64,000 bases of DNA from Sandaracinobacteroides sayramensis (lineage in GTDB: Bacteria > Pseudomonadota > Alphaproteobacteria > Sphingomonadales > Sphingomonadaceae), in contig NZ_JAKLSQ010000019.1 in the NCBI RefSeq assembly GCF_022014495.1, positions 59,071-123,070 on the forward strand, written 5' to 3'. Below, piece by piece: positions 54,266 to 63,327 of this stretch (position 1 is the stretch's first letter; every line of letters starts with the position of its first letter). Under the pieces are notes generated by a model. That model was not told the origin of the DNA and did not search any database. It saw only the letters and a program-made list of their open reading frames with translations. The translations under genes and the position numbers were made by a program.

Positions 54266-56938
54266 ATGGGTAAGCAGGGATTTGCAGCAAGGCTCGTCCG
54301 CATGTCGGGCGCCAGCCTCGTGGCGCTCGCCATCGCGGCGCCGGCCGTCGCGCAGGACGCCGGGACGCCGGCTGAAGAGGACATCGTCGTCACCGGCATC
54401 CGCGCCTCGATCGCGGCCTCGCTCGAAGCCAAGCGGGCGTCGGTGCTGGTCTCCGAAGTGGTGACCGCGCAGGACATCGGCAAATTCCCCGACAAGAATG
54501 TCGCCGACTCGCTCGGCCGGCTGACCGGCGTCAACACCGTCACCGGCTCCTCGGCCTCGGGCGGCTTCGGCGAGAACCAGTCGGTCACCATCCGCGGCAC
54601 CGATCCCAGCCTCAACCTCACCCTGTTCGACGGCCACTCGGTCGCCACCGGGGACTGGTTCGTCCTCGACCAGATGTCGGGCGGGCGCAGCTTCAACTTC
54701 AGCCTGCTGCCCTCCGAGATCGTCGGCAGCCTGAAGGTCTACAAGAGCCAGCAGGCCGACCTGCAGGAAGGCGGCGTCGGCGGCACCATCGATATCCTCA
54801 CCCGCCGCCCGCTCGACCTGAAGTCCGGCACGGTGAACGCCTCGGCGCAGCTCGTCCACAACTCGATGACGACCGATTTCAGCCCCAACCTCTCGGCCGT
54901 CGCCAGCTGGAAGAACGCCGACGAGACCTTCGGCATCCTCGTCTCCGGCTTCTATCAGGAACGCCGCTTCCGCCGCGACGGGCAGGAGTTCCTGGGCTAT
55001 GGCGTGGCCGAGAATTTCGCCGGCACCGGCGAGGACGTCGCCTTCCCGACGCTGATCGGCGAAGCCTATTTCACCCAGAAGCGTGTGCGCAAGGGCGGCA
55101 GCGCCACCTTCCAGTGGCAGCCCAGCGACCGGATCGAGCTGGTCGCCAACGGCGTCTACACCCGCATGGACGCCGACAACACCAATGTGAACTCCATGCT
55201 GTGGACGAGCCGGCTGATCGCCAACAACTCGACGCCCGGCACCGACGGCTATGCGCTGGCCGGCTACACGGTGAAGAACGGCTATCTGACCTCGGCGAGC
55301 TGGAACAACAATTCCGCCGACGGCAAGCCGGTGCAGGGCCGCGTGCAGGACGACATCTTCCGCAAGGCCTACAGCTCCACCTGGGTGGCCAATCTGGAAG
55401 GCCGCTTCGAAGCCACCGACCGCCTCACCTTCAGCGGCCATGTCGGCTACACCAAGGGCATGGGGGCGACGACCGACACCTTCGCCTGGGAAACCTATTG
55501 GGACACAGGCGCTTCCTACGCCTTCGCCGGCAAGCACGCCGACCTCGCCTATCCGGGCCTGTCGACCGACCTCACCTCGCCGGCCTATCTTAACAATTAC
55601 TACAGCTGGTCGTGGGGTGGTGAAATCCGCTCGCCCGACGAGGAATTCTACGCCCGCCTCGACGCCGAATACGCCTTCGACGGCTTCCTGTCGGCGATCA
55701 AGGTCGGCGGCCGCTACGCCGACCACAAGCGCTCCGTCGACTACAAGGCCTATGGCTGGGACGGGAACGGCCTGTTCTCGGGCACCAACACGATCGGCCT
55801 CGGCACCGTCTTCGCCGGCGGCTTCACGCCGCGCGGCTATGGCGGCTTCTTCAACGGCAAGACTTATCCGCTGGCCGATGTCGACAAGGTGCAGGAGTTC
55901 CTGGACACGCAGGCGGGCGGCCGCAACTTCGACTTCTACGCCCCGGAAAGCTGGGCGCTGAGCGAAAAGACCGCCGCCCTCTACGGCATGGCGAGCTTCG
56001 GGCAGGAACAGGACGCGCTGCGCGGCAACATCGGCCTGCGGGCGGTGCACACCAGCCTGCGCAGCACGCAATACGCCCAGGCGACCGAGACCAGCCACGA
56101 CCTCGACACGCTGTTCGGCTATTTCGACATCGTCAACGACAGCAACAAATATTGGGACTTCCTGCCCAGCGCCAACGTCTCGTTCAACGCCGCCGAGAAT
56201 GTGGTGCTGCGCGGCGCCGTCTCGCGGGTGATGGCGCGGCCGGGCTATGCCGATCTCGCCGGCGCCTTTTCCCTCAACGACCTGGCGCTGACCGGCACCG
56301 CCGGCGGCAACGTCCATCTCGATCCCTACCGCGCCTGGCAGTTCAACGTGGCGGCGGAATTCTATTATGCCCCCGAAGCGCTGATCTCGGTGAACCTCTT
56401 CTACCTCGACGTGCAGAGCTATGTGACGACGGCGACCTCCGAGCGCTGGTTCGTGACCCAGCAGCACCCGCAAGGTGAGTGGTTCCTGGTGACGACCCCG
56501 GTGAACGGCCCCGGCGGCCGCAACCAGGGCGTGGAAGTGAACTGGCAGCAGCCGCTGTTCAACGGCTTCGGCCTGCTCGCCAACTACACCTATTCCGACG
56601 CCAAGAACGACGATGGCGATGTGATGGACGGCAACTCCAAGCACAGCTTCAACGTCACCGGCTTCTACGAGAACGAACTGCTGTCGGCCCGCGTGGCCTA
56701 TGGCTTCCGCTCGAAGTTCCGCTCCGGCATCGACCGTTCCACGCCGATGTGGCAGGACGATTACGGCCAGCTCGACGCTTCGCTGCAACTGCGGATGAAC
56801 AGGAATGTCTCGCTGACGCTCGACGCGCAGAACCTTACCAATTCCAAGCTCTATTATTTCGTCGGCAGCCGGGATGTGCCGCGCGCCTGGTATAATAACG
56901 GCCGCACCTTCTGGCTTGGCGCCCGCTTCTCGCTCTAG
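54266..56938 (+). CDS. TonB-dependent receptor, chitooligosaccharide/GlcNAc type
   Basis: An 890-residue outer-membrane receptor. The signal peptide (AAPAVAQDA) is followed by the TonB box (DIVVTGIRAS) and the plug start FPDKNVADSLGRLTGVNTV, typical of the TonB-Xanth-Caul subfamily that imports carbohydrates, including chitin oligosaccharides in Caulobacter and Xanthomonas. It opens the plus-strand nag operon. Translation starts after GGGAGATTGAGG. With no STN domain it should be controlled by the adjacent GntR protein. Chitooligosaccharide as ligand is inferred from the neighbours. Confidence 0.92.
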   Translation: MGKQGFAARLVRMSGASLVALAIAAPAVAQDAGTPAEEDIVVTGIRASIAASLEAKRASVLVSEVVTAQDIGKFPDKNVADSLGRLTGVNTVTGSSASGGFGENQSVTIRGTDPSLNLTLFDGHSVATGDWFVLDQMSGGRSFNFSLLPSEIVGSLKVYKSQQADLQEGGVGGTIDILTRRPLDLKSGTVNASAQLVHNSMTTDFSPNLSAVASWKNADETFGILVSGFYQERRFRRDGQEFLGYGVAENFAGTGEDVAFPTLIGEAYFTQKRVRKGGSATFQWQPSDRIELVANGVYTRMDADNTNVNSMLWTSRLIANNSTPGTDGYALAGYTVKNGYLTSASWNNNSADGKPVQGRVQDDIFRKAYSSTWVANLEGRFEATDRLTFSGHVGYTKGMGATTDTFAWETYWDTGASYAFAGKHADLAYPGLSTDLTSPAYLNNYYSWSWGGEIRSPDEEFYARLDAEYAFDGFLSAIKVGGRYADHKRSVDYKAYGWDGNGLFSGTNTIGLGTVFAGGFTPRGYGGFFNGKTYPLADVDKVQEFLDTQAGGRNFDFYAPESWALSEKTAALYGMASFGQEQDALRGNIGLRAVHTSLRSTQYAQATETSHDLDTLFGYFDIVNDSNKYWDFLPSANVSFNAAENVVLRGAVSRVMARPGYADLAGAFSLNDLALTGTAGGNVHLDPYRAWQFNVAAEFYYAPEALISVNLFYLDVQSYVTTATSERWFVTQQHPQGEWFLVTTPVNGPGGRNQGVEVNWQQPLFNGFGLLANYTYSDAKNDDGDVMDGNSKHSFNVTGFYENELLSARVAYGFRSKFRSGIDRSTPMWQDDYGQLDASLQLRMNRNVSLTLDAQNLTNSKLYYFVGSRDVPRAWYNNGRTFWLGARFSL

Positions 56939-56977
56939 ACGGGACAGGGGTTGGTAATTCGGGCAGGAGCAGGTTCC

Positions 56978-59215
56978 ATGCGTTTCGCCTTTCTTCTGCT
57001 GTCGTTCCTGGTCGCCTTCGCCGTTCGCGCGGCGGAGGCGGAGGCGACGCCGAAACTTCTCCCTCAGCCCTCCTCCATGCAGATGGGGGAGGGTTTTTTC
57101 CGGCCCTCGGCCGACGAGCGGGTCGCCGTGGTCGACGACGGCAGCCGCGAGGCCGCCTCGCGCTTCATCGCGCTGGTGGAGCAGTCGGGCGGGCCGCGCC
57201 TCAGCTTCCATTCCACCGGCCGCATCCGCTTCCTGCGCGATCCTGCCGTCTCGGCGCCCGAAGGCTATCGGCTGACGGTGACGCCGGAGCGCGTCGAAGT
57301 CCGCGCCTCGACCGACGCCGGGCTTTACTATGGCGGCATGACGCTGTGGCAGTTGCTGCAGGGCGGCCGCATCCCCGCCCTGGTGATCGACGACAAGCCC
57401 GAGTTCGGGTGGCGCGGGCTGATGATCGACAGCGCCCGCCACTTCCAGCCGCCCGAGGAAATACAGGCGCTGATCGTGCGCATGGGGCAGGCCAAGCTGA
57501 ACCGGCTGCACTGGCACCTGACGGACGACCAGGGCTGGCGCCTGCCGATAGCCAAGCACCCCGAACTGACCTCGATCGGCGGCTGCCGCCGCCCGGCCGG
57601 CGCCGCCGGCACGGACGCCCAGGGGCAGCCGGTGCGCTATTGCGGCCATTACAGCCGCGAGGACATCCGCGACATCATCGCCACCGCCGCCGCGCACCAT
57701 GTGACGATCGTGCCGGAAGTGGATGTGCCCGGCCATGCGACGGCGGCGATCGCGGCGCTGCCGAAGCTCGCCTCCACCCCGACCCCGCCGACCGAGCCGT
57801 CCGCCTATTGGGGGATATTGCCCAACCTCTTCAACACCGAAGACGCAAGCTTCGCCCTGCTGAAGGATGTGGTGGACGAGCTGGTGGCGCTGTTCCCCGG
57901 CCCCTATATCCATATGGGCGGCGACGAGGCGGTGAAGGACCAGTGGAAGGCCGACCCCCGGGCGCAGGCGCGGATCAAGGCGCTGGGCCTGAAGGACGAG
58001 ACGGCTCTGCAAGGCTGGTACATGGCCCGCGTCGGTGCCTATGTCGAAGCGCATGGACGGCGGATGATCGGCTGGGACGAGATTCTCGACGGCGGAGTGC
58101 CGGCCGACGCCATCGTCATGTCGTGGCGCGGGATCGACGGCGCCATCACCGCCGCCCGCAGCGGCCACGACACGGTGCTGTCCCCTGCCCCCATCCTCTA
58201 TCTCGACCATCGGCAAAGCGCGTCGGCGCACGAGCCGCCGGGGCGCGGCGAGATCGTGACGTGGAAGCGCCTCCACGGCTTCGATCCGGCGCCGGCGCAG
58301 CTTACCCCGGAACAGCGCCGCCACATCCTCGGCCTGCAAGCCAATATGTGGACCGAGCACGCCCGCACCCCCGGCTATCGCCAGCGGATGATCTGGCCCC
58401 GCGCGCTGGTGGTCGCCGAACTGGGCTGGTCGCCGCCGGCCGGCGACTGGGCGGAATTCGGCCCGCGCCTGCTGGCCCGGATGCAGCGGGACAAGGCGCT
58501 CGGCCATGGCTTCAACGAAACGCCACTCGCGCCGCTGGCGGCGCTTTCGACCGACGGGCGCGCCTTCACCGTGGAGCTGAGCCAGCCGGCGGAGATCGGC
58601 ACGCTGCGGCACACGCTGGATGGGAGCCCGGTCACGCCCGATTCCGCGCCGGTGGCCGGGCCGATCCGGCTGGACCGCGCCACTGAAGTGCGCGCCCGCG
58701 CCTTCCTCGGCAGCGAGCCGGCCGGCCCGGAATCCCGCTTCGAGGTGAATGCGGCGACGCTGCGCAACCGCCATGTCGCCGACATGGAACTGTGCTCGAA
58801 CAAGCTGCCGCTCAGGCTGGAGGATGACGGCGAGACCGATGGCGAACGCCGCATTCTGTGGGGCGACATCATGCAGACCTGCTGGATGTGGCGGCAGGCG
58901 CCGGTCGGCGGAATGGCGCGGGTGGCGGCGACCGTCGGCTCCGTCCCCTATAATTTCTCGCTGGGCGACGACATGCGCAACGTGACATTCGCGGCACCGA
59001 AGACGCCTGCGGGCGAGCTGGAAATCCGGCTGGGCGATTGCGAAGGCCGGCTTCTCGCCAGCCTGCCGCTTGCCCCAGCCGTCGCGACCAGAGGGCTGAC
59101 CCGGCTGGAAGGCGCGATCGAAGCGCTGCCCGGCCCCACCGCCGACCTCTGCCTGCGCTTCACCCAGAAGGCCGCCGACCCGCTCTGGATGATCGAGCGG
59201 CTGGAGTTGAAATGA
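56978..59215 (+). CDS. beta-N-acetylhexosaminidase (GH20)
   Basis: A 745-residue exported glycosidase that releases GlcNAc from the non-reducing end of chitooligosaccharides. The signal peptide (VAFAVRAAEA) precedes a GH20b domain, then the catalytic TIM barrel (GWRGLMIDSARHFQPPEEI, LHWHLTDDQGWRLPI) with the Asp316-Glu317 pair in HMGGDEAVK. A chitobiase-type C-terminal region with several cysteines follows (about residues 530-745). It begins 39 nt after the TBDR stop and overlaps nagF (ATGA). It probably acts in the periplasm on what the TBDR imports. Confidence 0.94.
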   Translation: MRFAFLLLSFLVAFAVRAAEAEATPKLLPQPSSMQMGEGFFRPSADERVAVVDDGSREAASRFIALVEQSGGPRLSFHSTGRIRFLRDPAVSAPEGYRLTVTPERVEVRASTDAGLYYGGMTLWQLLQGGRIPALVIDDKPEFGWRGLMIDSARHFQPPEEIQALIVRMGQAKLNRLHWHLTDDQGWRLPIAKHPELTSIGGCRRPAGAAGTDAQGQPVRYCGHYSREDIRDIIATAAAHHVTIVPEVDVPGHATAAIAALPKLASTPTPPTEPSAYWGILPNLFNTEDASFALLKDVVDELVALFPGPYIHMGGDEAVKDQWKADPRAQARIKALGLKDETALQGWYMARVGAYVEAHGRRMIGWDEILDGGVPADAIVMSWRGIDGAITAARSGHDTVLSPAPILYLDHRQSASAHEPPGRGEIVTWKRLHGFDPAPAQLTPEQRRHILGLQANMWTEHARTPGYRQRMIWPRALVVAELGWSPPAGDWAEFGPRLLARMQRDKALGHGFNETPLAPLAALSTDGRAFTVELSQPAEIGTLRHTLDGSPVTPDSAPVAGPIRLDRATEVRARAFLGSEPAGPESRFEVNAATLRNRHVADMELCSNKLPLRLEDDGETDGERRILWGDIMQTCWMWRQAPVGGMARVAATVGSVPYNFSLGDDMRNVTFAAPKTPAGELEIRLGDCEGRLLASLPLAPAVATRGLTRLEGAIEALPGPTADLCLRFTQKAADPLWMIERLELK

Positions 59216-61674
59216 TCGAAATCCAAAGCCCGCTGACCGGCTGGGCAGCGCCGCTTTCCGAACTGCCCGACCCGGTGTTCGCCGACGCGATGCTGGGCGA
59301 CGGCGTGCAGATCGACCCGACCGAGGGGCTGCTGCTGGCGCCGGCCGACGGCCGCATCGAAAGCCTGCACCCGGCCCACCACGCCATCACGCTCGCCTGC
59401 GACAGCGGCCCCCTGCTGCTGCTGCATGTGGGGCTGGAGACGGTGGCACTGAAAGGGCGCGGCTTCGAGCCGCTGGTGGCGCAAGGCGCCCGCGTCGCCG
59501 CCGGGCAGCCGCTGCTGCGCTTCGACCTAGACCTGCTGGCGCGGGAAGCGCGCAGCCTCGCCACGCCCATCCTCGTCACCAATGGGGCGGCTTTCCGCAT
59601 CGTCGAGCGGGCGTCCGGGCTGCTGGCGGCCGGCGCGCCGCTCCTGCGGCTGGAAGCCACCGGCGCCGCCGTTTCGCAAGAAGCCGTGGCAACGCCCGCT
59701 GTCGCGCGCGAATTGCGGCTGCCGCTGGCGCACGGCCTGCACGCCCGCCCGGCGGCGCGGATCGCGCAGGAGGCCGGGCGCTTCCGCGCCTCCGTCCGCA
59801 TCGGCAGCGGAGAGCGCTCCGCCCCGGCGGAAAGCCCCGTCGCCTTGCTGGCGCTGGCGCTGCCGCACGGCGCGCAGATCGAGGTGCAGGCGTCCGGCCC
59901 GGAGGCGGAAGCCGCCGCAGAGGCGATAGCGACCCTCCTCGAAAGCGGCATGGGCGAGCATCGCCCCGTCGCCACAGAGACGGCAATCCACCCCGAGCGG
60001 CCGCTGGAAGCCGTGCTGAACGGCATCCGCGCCGCGCCCGGCCGGGCCATCGGCCCTGCCTTTCAGTTGCGCCGCGCCGAGATCCCGGTGAACGAAAAGG
60101 CGGCCGATGCCGCCAGCGAACAGGCCCTGCTCGACGAGGCCCGCGCCCGTGTCGCCGACGGGCTGCGCGCCCGCGCGGCCGGTGAAGGCCCCGCCGCCGA
60201 AATCGCCGCCGCCCATCTCGGCTTTCTGCACGATCCGGCGCTGCTGAAGGCCGCCGCGCAAGCGATCGCCGGCGGCGCCAGCGCCGGGATCGGCTGGCGC
60301 CGCGCCACCGATTCCTTCGCCGCGCAACTGGCCGGCGCCTCGGCCCGCTTCGCCGAGCGCGTCTCCGACCTGCGCGATGTTGAGCGGCAGATTCTCTCGT
60401 CGCTGGCGGGCGGCGTGCCCGCCGCCGAAGCTCCGCCGCCCGGCGCCATCCTGCTGGCCGACGACCCCGGCCCTTCGGAACTGATGGCGCTGGCGGAAGC
60501 CGGGCTCGGCGGAATCGCCTGCGCCGAGGGTGGGCCCACCTCCCACACTGCGATCATCGCCCAGAGCCTCGGCCTGCCGATGCTTTGCGCGCTTGGCCCG
60601 CTGGGGGCCATTCCCGATGGCCGGCCGCTGCTGCTGGACGCCGATTCCGGCCGGCTGGAAACCGCTCCTTCGGCCGAAAGGTTGGCCAAAGCCGGGGCCG
60701 AGGCGGAAAAGCGCGCCGCACGCCGCGCCGCCGCGCTCGCGCAGGCGCATCTCCCCACCGTCACGCTGGACGGGGAGGCGATCGAGCTTTTCGCCAACAT
60801 CGGCTCGCTGGCGGACGCCCGCGCCGCCGCCTTGCAGCAGGCCGAAGGCTGCGGCCTGCTCCGAACCGAATTCCTTTTCCTCGACCGCGCCGACGCGCCG
60901 GCGGAGGAAGAGCAGCGCCACGCCGTGCAGGCGATCGCCGACGCCCTTGCCGGCAAGCCGCTGATCGTGCGCACGCTGGACATCGGCGCCGACAAGCCGG
61001 CCCCCTGGCTGGACCTGCGGGCGGAAGCCAACCCGGCGCTGGGCCTGCGCGGCATCCGCCTGCAACTGGCGCGGCCCGGGCTGCTGGAAAGCCAGTTCCG
61101 CGCGCTTCTGGCGGTCGATGCGCCGATCCGGGTGATGCTGCCGATGGTGGCGCACCTCCACGAACTGTCGGAAGCACGGGCGACGCTCAACCGTCTCGCC
61201 AAAGAGATCGGGCGCGCGCCGCCGCCGCTCGGGATCATGGTGGAAACTCCGGCCGCGGCGCTGATGGCGCGGCAGTTGGCGGCGGAGGCGGATTTCTTCT
61301 CCATCGGCAGCAACGACCTCACCCAATATGCCCTCGCCGCCGACCGCACCAACCCCGCCGTCGCCGCCTCGCTGGACGGCCTCCACCCGGCGGTGCTGAA
61401 GCTGATGGCGCTGACCGTGGAAGGCGCAGGCGCCGCCGGCCGCTGGGTCGGGCTTTGCGGCTCGCTCGCGGCCGAGGCGGAGGCGGTGCCGATCCTCATC
61501 GGCCTCGGGCTTCGCGAATTGTCCGTGCCGCCGGCCGCTGTCGCCGAAACCAAGGCGCTGGTGCGCGGCCTCTCGCTGGCGGAATGCCGGGCGCTCGCCG
61601 CCCGGGCGTTGCAGGCCCCCGACGCGGCGGCGGCGCGCCGCCTGCTTTCCCCGAACCCGGAGGCGCGCGCATGA
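59212..61674 (+). CDS. nagF: PTS phosphotransferase fusion EIIA-HPr-EI
   Basis: A single 820-residue chain carrying the three general PTS steps. Residues of about 1-150 are an EIIA-Glc-type domain (His72 in LLLLHVGLETV); about 165-250 are HPr (His177 in HGLHARPAARI); the rest is enzyme I with phospho-His445 in GGPTSHTAIIAQ and the PEP-binding parts TEFLFLDR, GSNDLTQYALAADR and GLCGSLA. It passes phosphate from PEP to NagE without the cell's other PTS proteins. It overlaps GH20 and nagE with ATGA junctions, so it is co-translated. Equivalent to NagF of Pseudomonas (PA3760). Confidence 0.95.
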   Translation: MIEIQSPLTGWAAPLSELPDPVFADAMLGDGVQIDPTEGLLLAPADGRIESLHPAHHAITLACDSGPLLLLHVGLETVALKGRGFEPLVAQGARVAAGQPLLRFDLDLLAREARSLATPILVTNGAAFRIVERASGLLAAGAPLLRLEATGAAVSQEAVATPAVARELRLPLAHGLHARPAARIAQEAGRFRASVRIGSGERSAPAESPVALLALALPHGAQIEVQASGPEAEAAAEAIATLLESGMGEHRPVATETAIHPERPLEAVLNGIRAAPGRAIGPAFQLRRAEIPVNEKAADAASEQALLDEARARVADGLRARAAGEGPAAEIAAAHLGFLHDPALLKAAAQAIAGGASAGIGWRRATDSFAAQLAGASARFAERVSDLRDVERQILSSLAGGVPAAEAPPPGAILLADDPGPSELMALAEAGLGGIACAEGGPTSHTAIIAQSLGLPMLCALGPLGAIPDGRPLLLDADSGRLETAPSAERLAKAGAEAEKRAARRAAALAQAHLPTVTLDGEAIELFANIGSLADARAAALQQAEGCGLLRTEFLFLDRADAPAEEEQRHAVQAIADALAGKPLIVRTLDIGADKPAPWLDLRAEANPALGLRGIRLQLARPGLLESQFRALLAVDAPIRVMLPMVAHLHELSEARATLNRLAKEIGRAPPPLGIMVETPAAALMARQLAAEADFFSIGSNDLTQYALAADRTNPAVAASLDGLHPAVLKLMALTVEGAGAAGRWVGLCGSLAAEAEAVPILIGLGLRELSVPPAAVAETKALVRGLSLAECRALAARALQAPDAAAARRLLSPNPEARA

Positions 61675-63317
61675 AGAAGCTGATGGAAGCCTTGCAGCCG
61701 CTGGGGCGGGCGCTGATGCTGCCCATCGCCGTGCTGCCGGTGGCGGCGCTGCTGCTGCGCCTCGGCCAGCCGGACCTGTTCGACATTCCCTTCATGGCGG
61801 CGGCCGGCGCGGCCATTTTCGACCATCTGGGCCTGATCTTCGCCATCGGCGTCGGCGTCGGCCTCGCGCGGGACAATCATGGCGCCGCCGGGCTGGCCGG
61901 TGCGCTGGGCTTCCTGGTGGCGACGCAGGGGATGCAGGCGCTGATCGCCCCGGAACAGGCCGCGCAGGCGGTCGCCAAGGTCAGCGTGCCCATCGGGCTG
62001 ATTTCTGGCCTGCTGGCGGGCTGGTTCTACAACCGCTTCTCGGCCATCCGCCTGCCCGACTATCTGTCCTTCTTCGGCGGCCGGCGCTTCGTGCCGATCC
62101 TCTCCGGCCTCGCCGGGCTGGCGGTGGCGCTGGTCTTCGGGCTGGCCAACGCCGCGGTCTCGGCCGGGATGGACCATCTGAGCCATGCGGTGGCGGAATC
62201 CGGCAGCTTCGGCCTCTTTGCCTATGGCGCGCTCAACCGGCTGCTGATCGTCACCGGGCTGCACCATATCCTGAACAACGTCGTCTGGTTCCTGCTGGGC
62301 GACTTTCAGGGCGCCACCGGAGACCTCAGGCGCTTCTTCGCCGGGGACCCTTCGGCCGGCGCTTTCATGTCGGGCTTCTTCCCGGTGATGATGTTCGGGC
62401 TTCCGGGCGCCTGCCTCGCCATCTACCGCTCCGCCCTGCCGGAGCGGCGCAAGGCGGTCGGCGGCATGCTGCTGTCCATGGCGCTCACCTCCTTCCTGAC
62501 CGGGGTGACCGAGCCGATCGAGTTCAGCTTCATGTTCCTGGCGCCGGCGCTCTATGCCCTTCACGCGCTGCTCACCGGCCTTTCGATGGCGCTGATGGAC
62601 TGGCTGGGCGTGCGGCTGGGCTTCGGCTTTTCCGCCGGCCTGTTCGATTATGTGCTGAACTATGGCAAGGCGACACGGCCGCTGCTGCTGATCCCGGTGG
62701 GGCTGGGCTTCTTCGCTTTCTACTATGCCCTGTTCCGCTTCGCGATCCGCCGCTTCGACCTGAAGACGCCCGGCCGCGAGCCGGAGGCGGCCGGCACCGT
62801 CGCCGTCGCCGCGGGCGAGCGCGGCGCGGCCTATGTGGCGGCGCTGGGCGGGGCCGGCAACCTTGTCTCCATCGACGCCTGCACCACGCGGCTGCGGCTG
62901 GTGCTGGCCGACCCGGCGAAGGCGGACGAGGCGGCGCTGAAGGCGCTTGGCGCGAAAGGCATCGTCCGCCCCGGCTCGCGCGCCTTGCAGGTGGTGCTGG
63001 GGCCGATGGCGGATCTGGTGGCGAGCGAAATGCGCGCCGCCGCCGGCGCATCGGCGCAAGCGCCCGCCGGTGCCGCCCCGGCCGAGGAGGCTCCGGCCGG
63101 AACGGTCAGCGCCGAACCGCTGCTGCTGGCGCTGGGCGGGCGCGGCAATCTTGTGGCCCACCACGCCGCCTCCAGCCGCCTGCGGGTGGAACTGGCCGAT
63201 CCGGCGAAAGTGGACGAGGCAGCGCTCGTCGCGGCCGGAGTGCGCGCCATCGCCCGGCCGGCGCCGGCCGTGCTGCACCTGATCCTGGGGCCGGAAGCGG
63301 CGCGCCTTGCCATCTGA
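61671..63317 (+). CDS. nagE: PTS N-acetylglucosamine transporter EIICB with a second, degenerate EIIB
   Basis: Inner-membrane sugar transporter of 548 residues. The EIIC part (about residues 1-370) has the sugar-site motifs GLHHILNNVVWF and TEPIEFSFMF. The first EIIB domain has the phospho-acceptor Cys404 (SIDACTTRLRL). A short Ala/Pro linker leads to a second EIIB-like domain (about residues 475-548) in which the cysteine is Ala500 (HHAASSRLRV), so it cannot be phosphorylated. The EIIA function is on NagF. It overlaps nagF by 4 nt. Confidence 0.94.
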   Translation: MKKLMEALQPLGRALMLPIAVLPVAALLLRLGQPDLFDIPFMAAAGAAIFDHLGLIFAIGVGVGLARDNHGAAGLAGALGFLVATQGMQALIAPEQAAQAVAKVSVPIGLISGLLAGWFYNRFSAIRLPDYLSFFGGRRFVPILSGLAGLAVALVFGLANAAVSAGMDHLSHAVAESGSFGLFAYGALNRLLIVTGLHHILNNVVWFLLGDFQGATGDLRRFFAGDPSAGAFMSGFFPVMMFGLPGACLAIYRSALPERRKAVGGMLLSMALTSFLTGVTEPIEFSFMFLAPALYALHALLTGLSMALMDWLGVRLGFGFSAGLFDYVLNYGKATRPLLLIPVGLGFFAFYYALFRFAIRRFDLKTPGREPEAAGTVAVAAGERGAAYVAALGGAGNLVSIDACTTRLRLVLADPAKADEAALKALGAKGIVRPGSRALQVVLGPMADLVASEMRAAAGASAQAPAGAAPAEEAPAGTVSAEPLLLALGGRGNLVAHHAASSRLRVELADPAKVDEAALVAAGVRAIARPAPAVLHLILGPEAARLAI

Positions 63318-63327
63318 AGCAGCCGCG

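Noticed and set aside
54182..58774. 1530-codon open frame on the minus strand opposite the chitooligosaccharide receptor and GH20 genes
   Set aside because: It lies antisense to two well-conserved genes, shows no family motif and is of low complexity. High GC content makes such frames open by chance.
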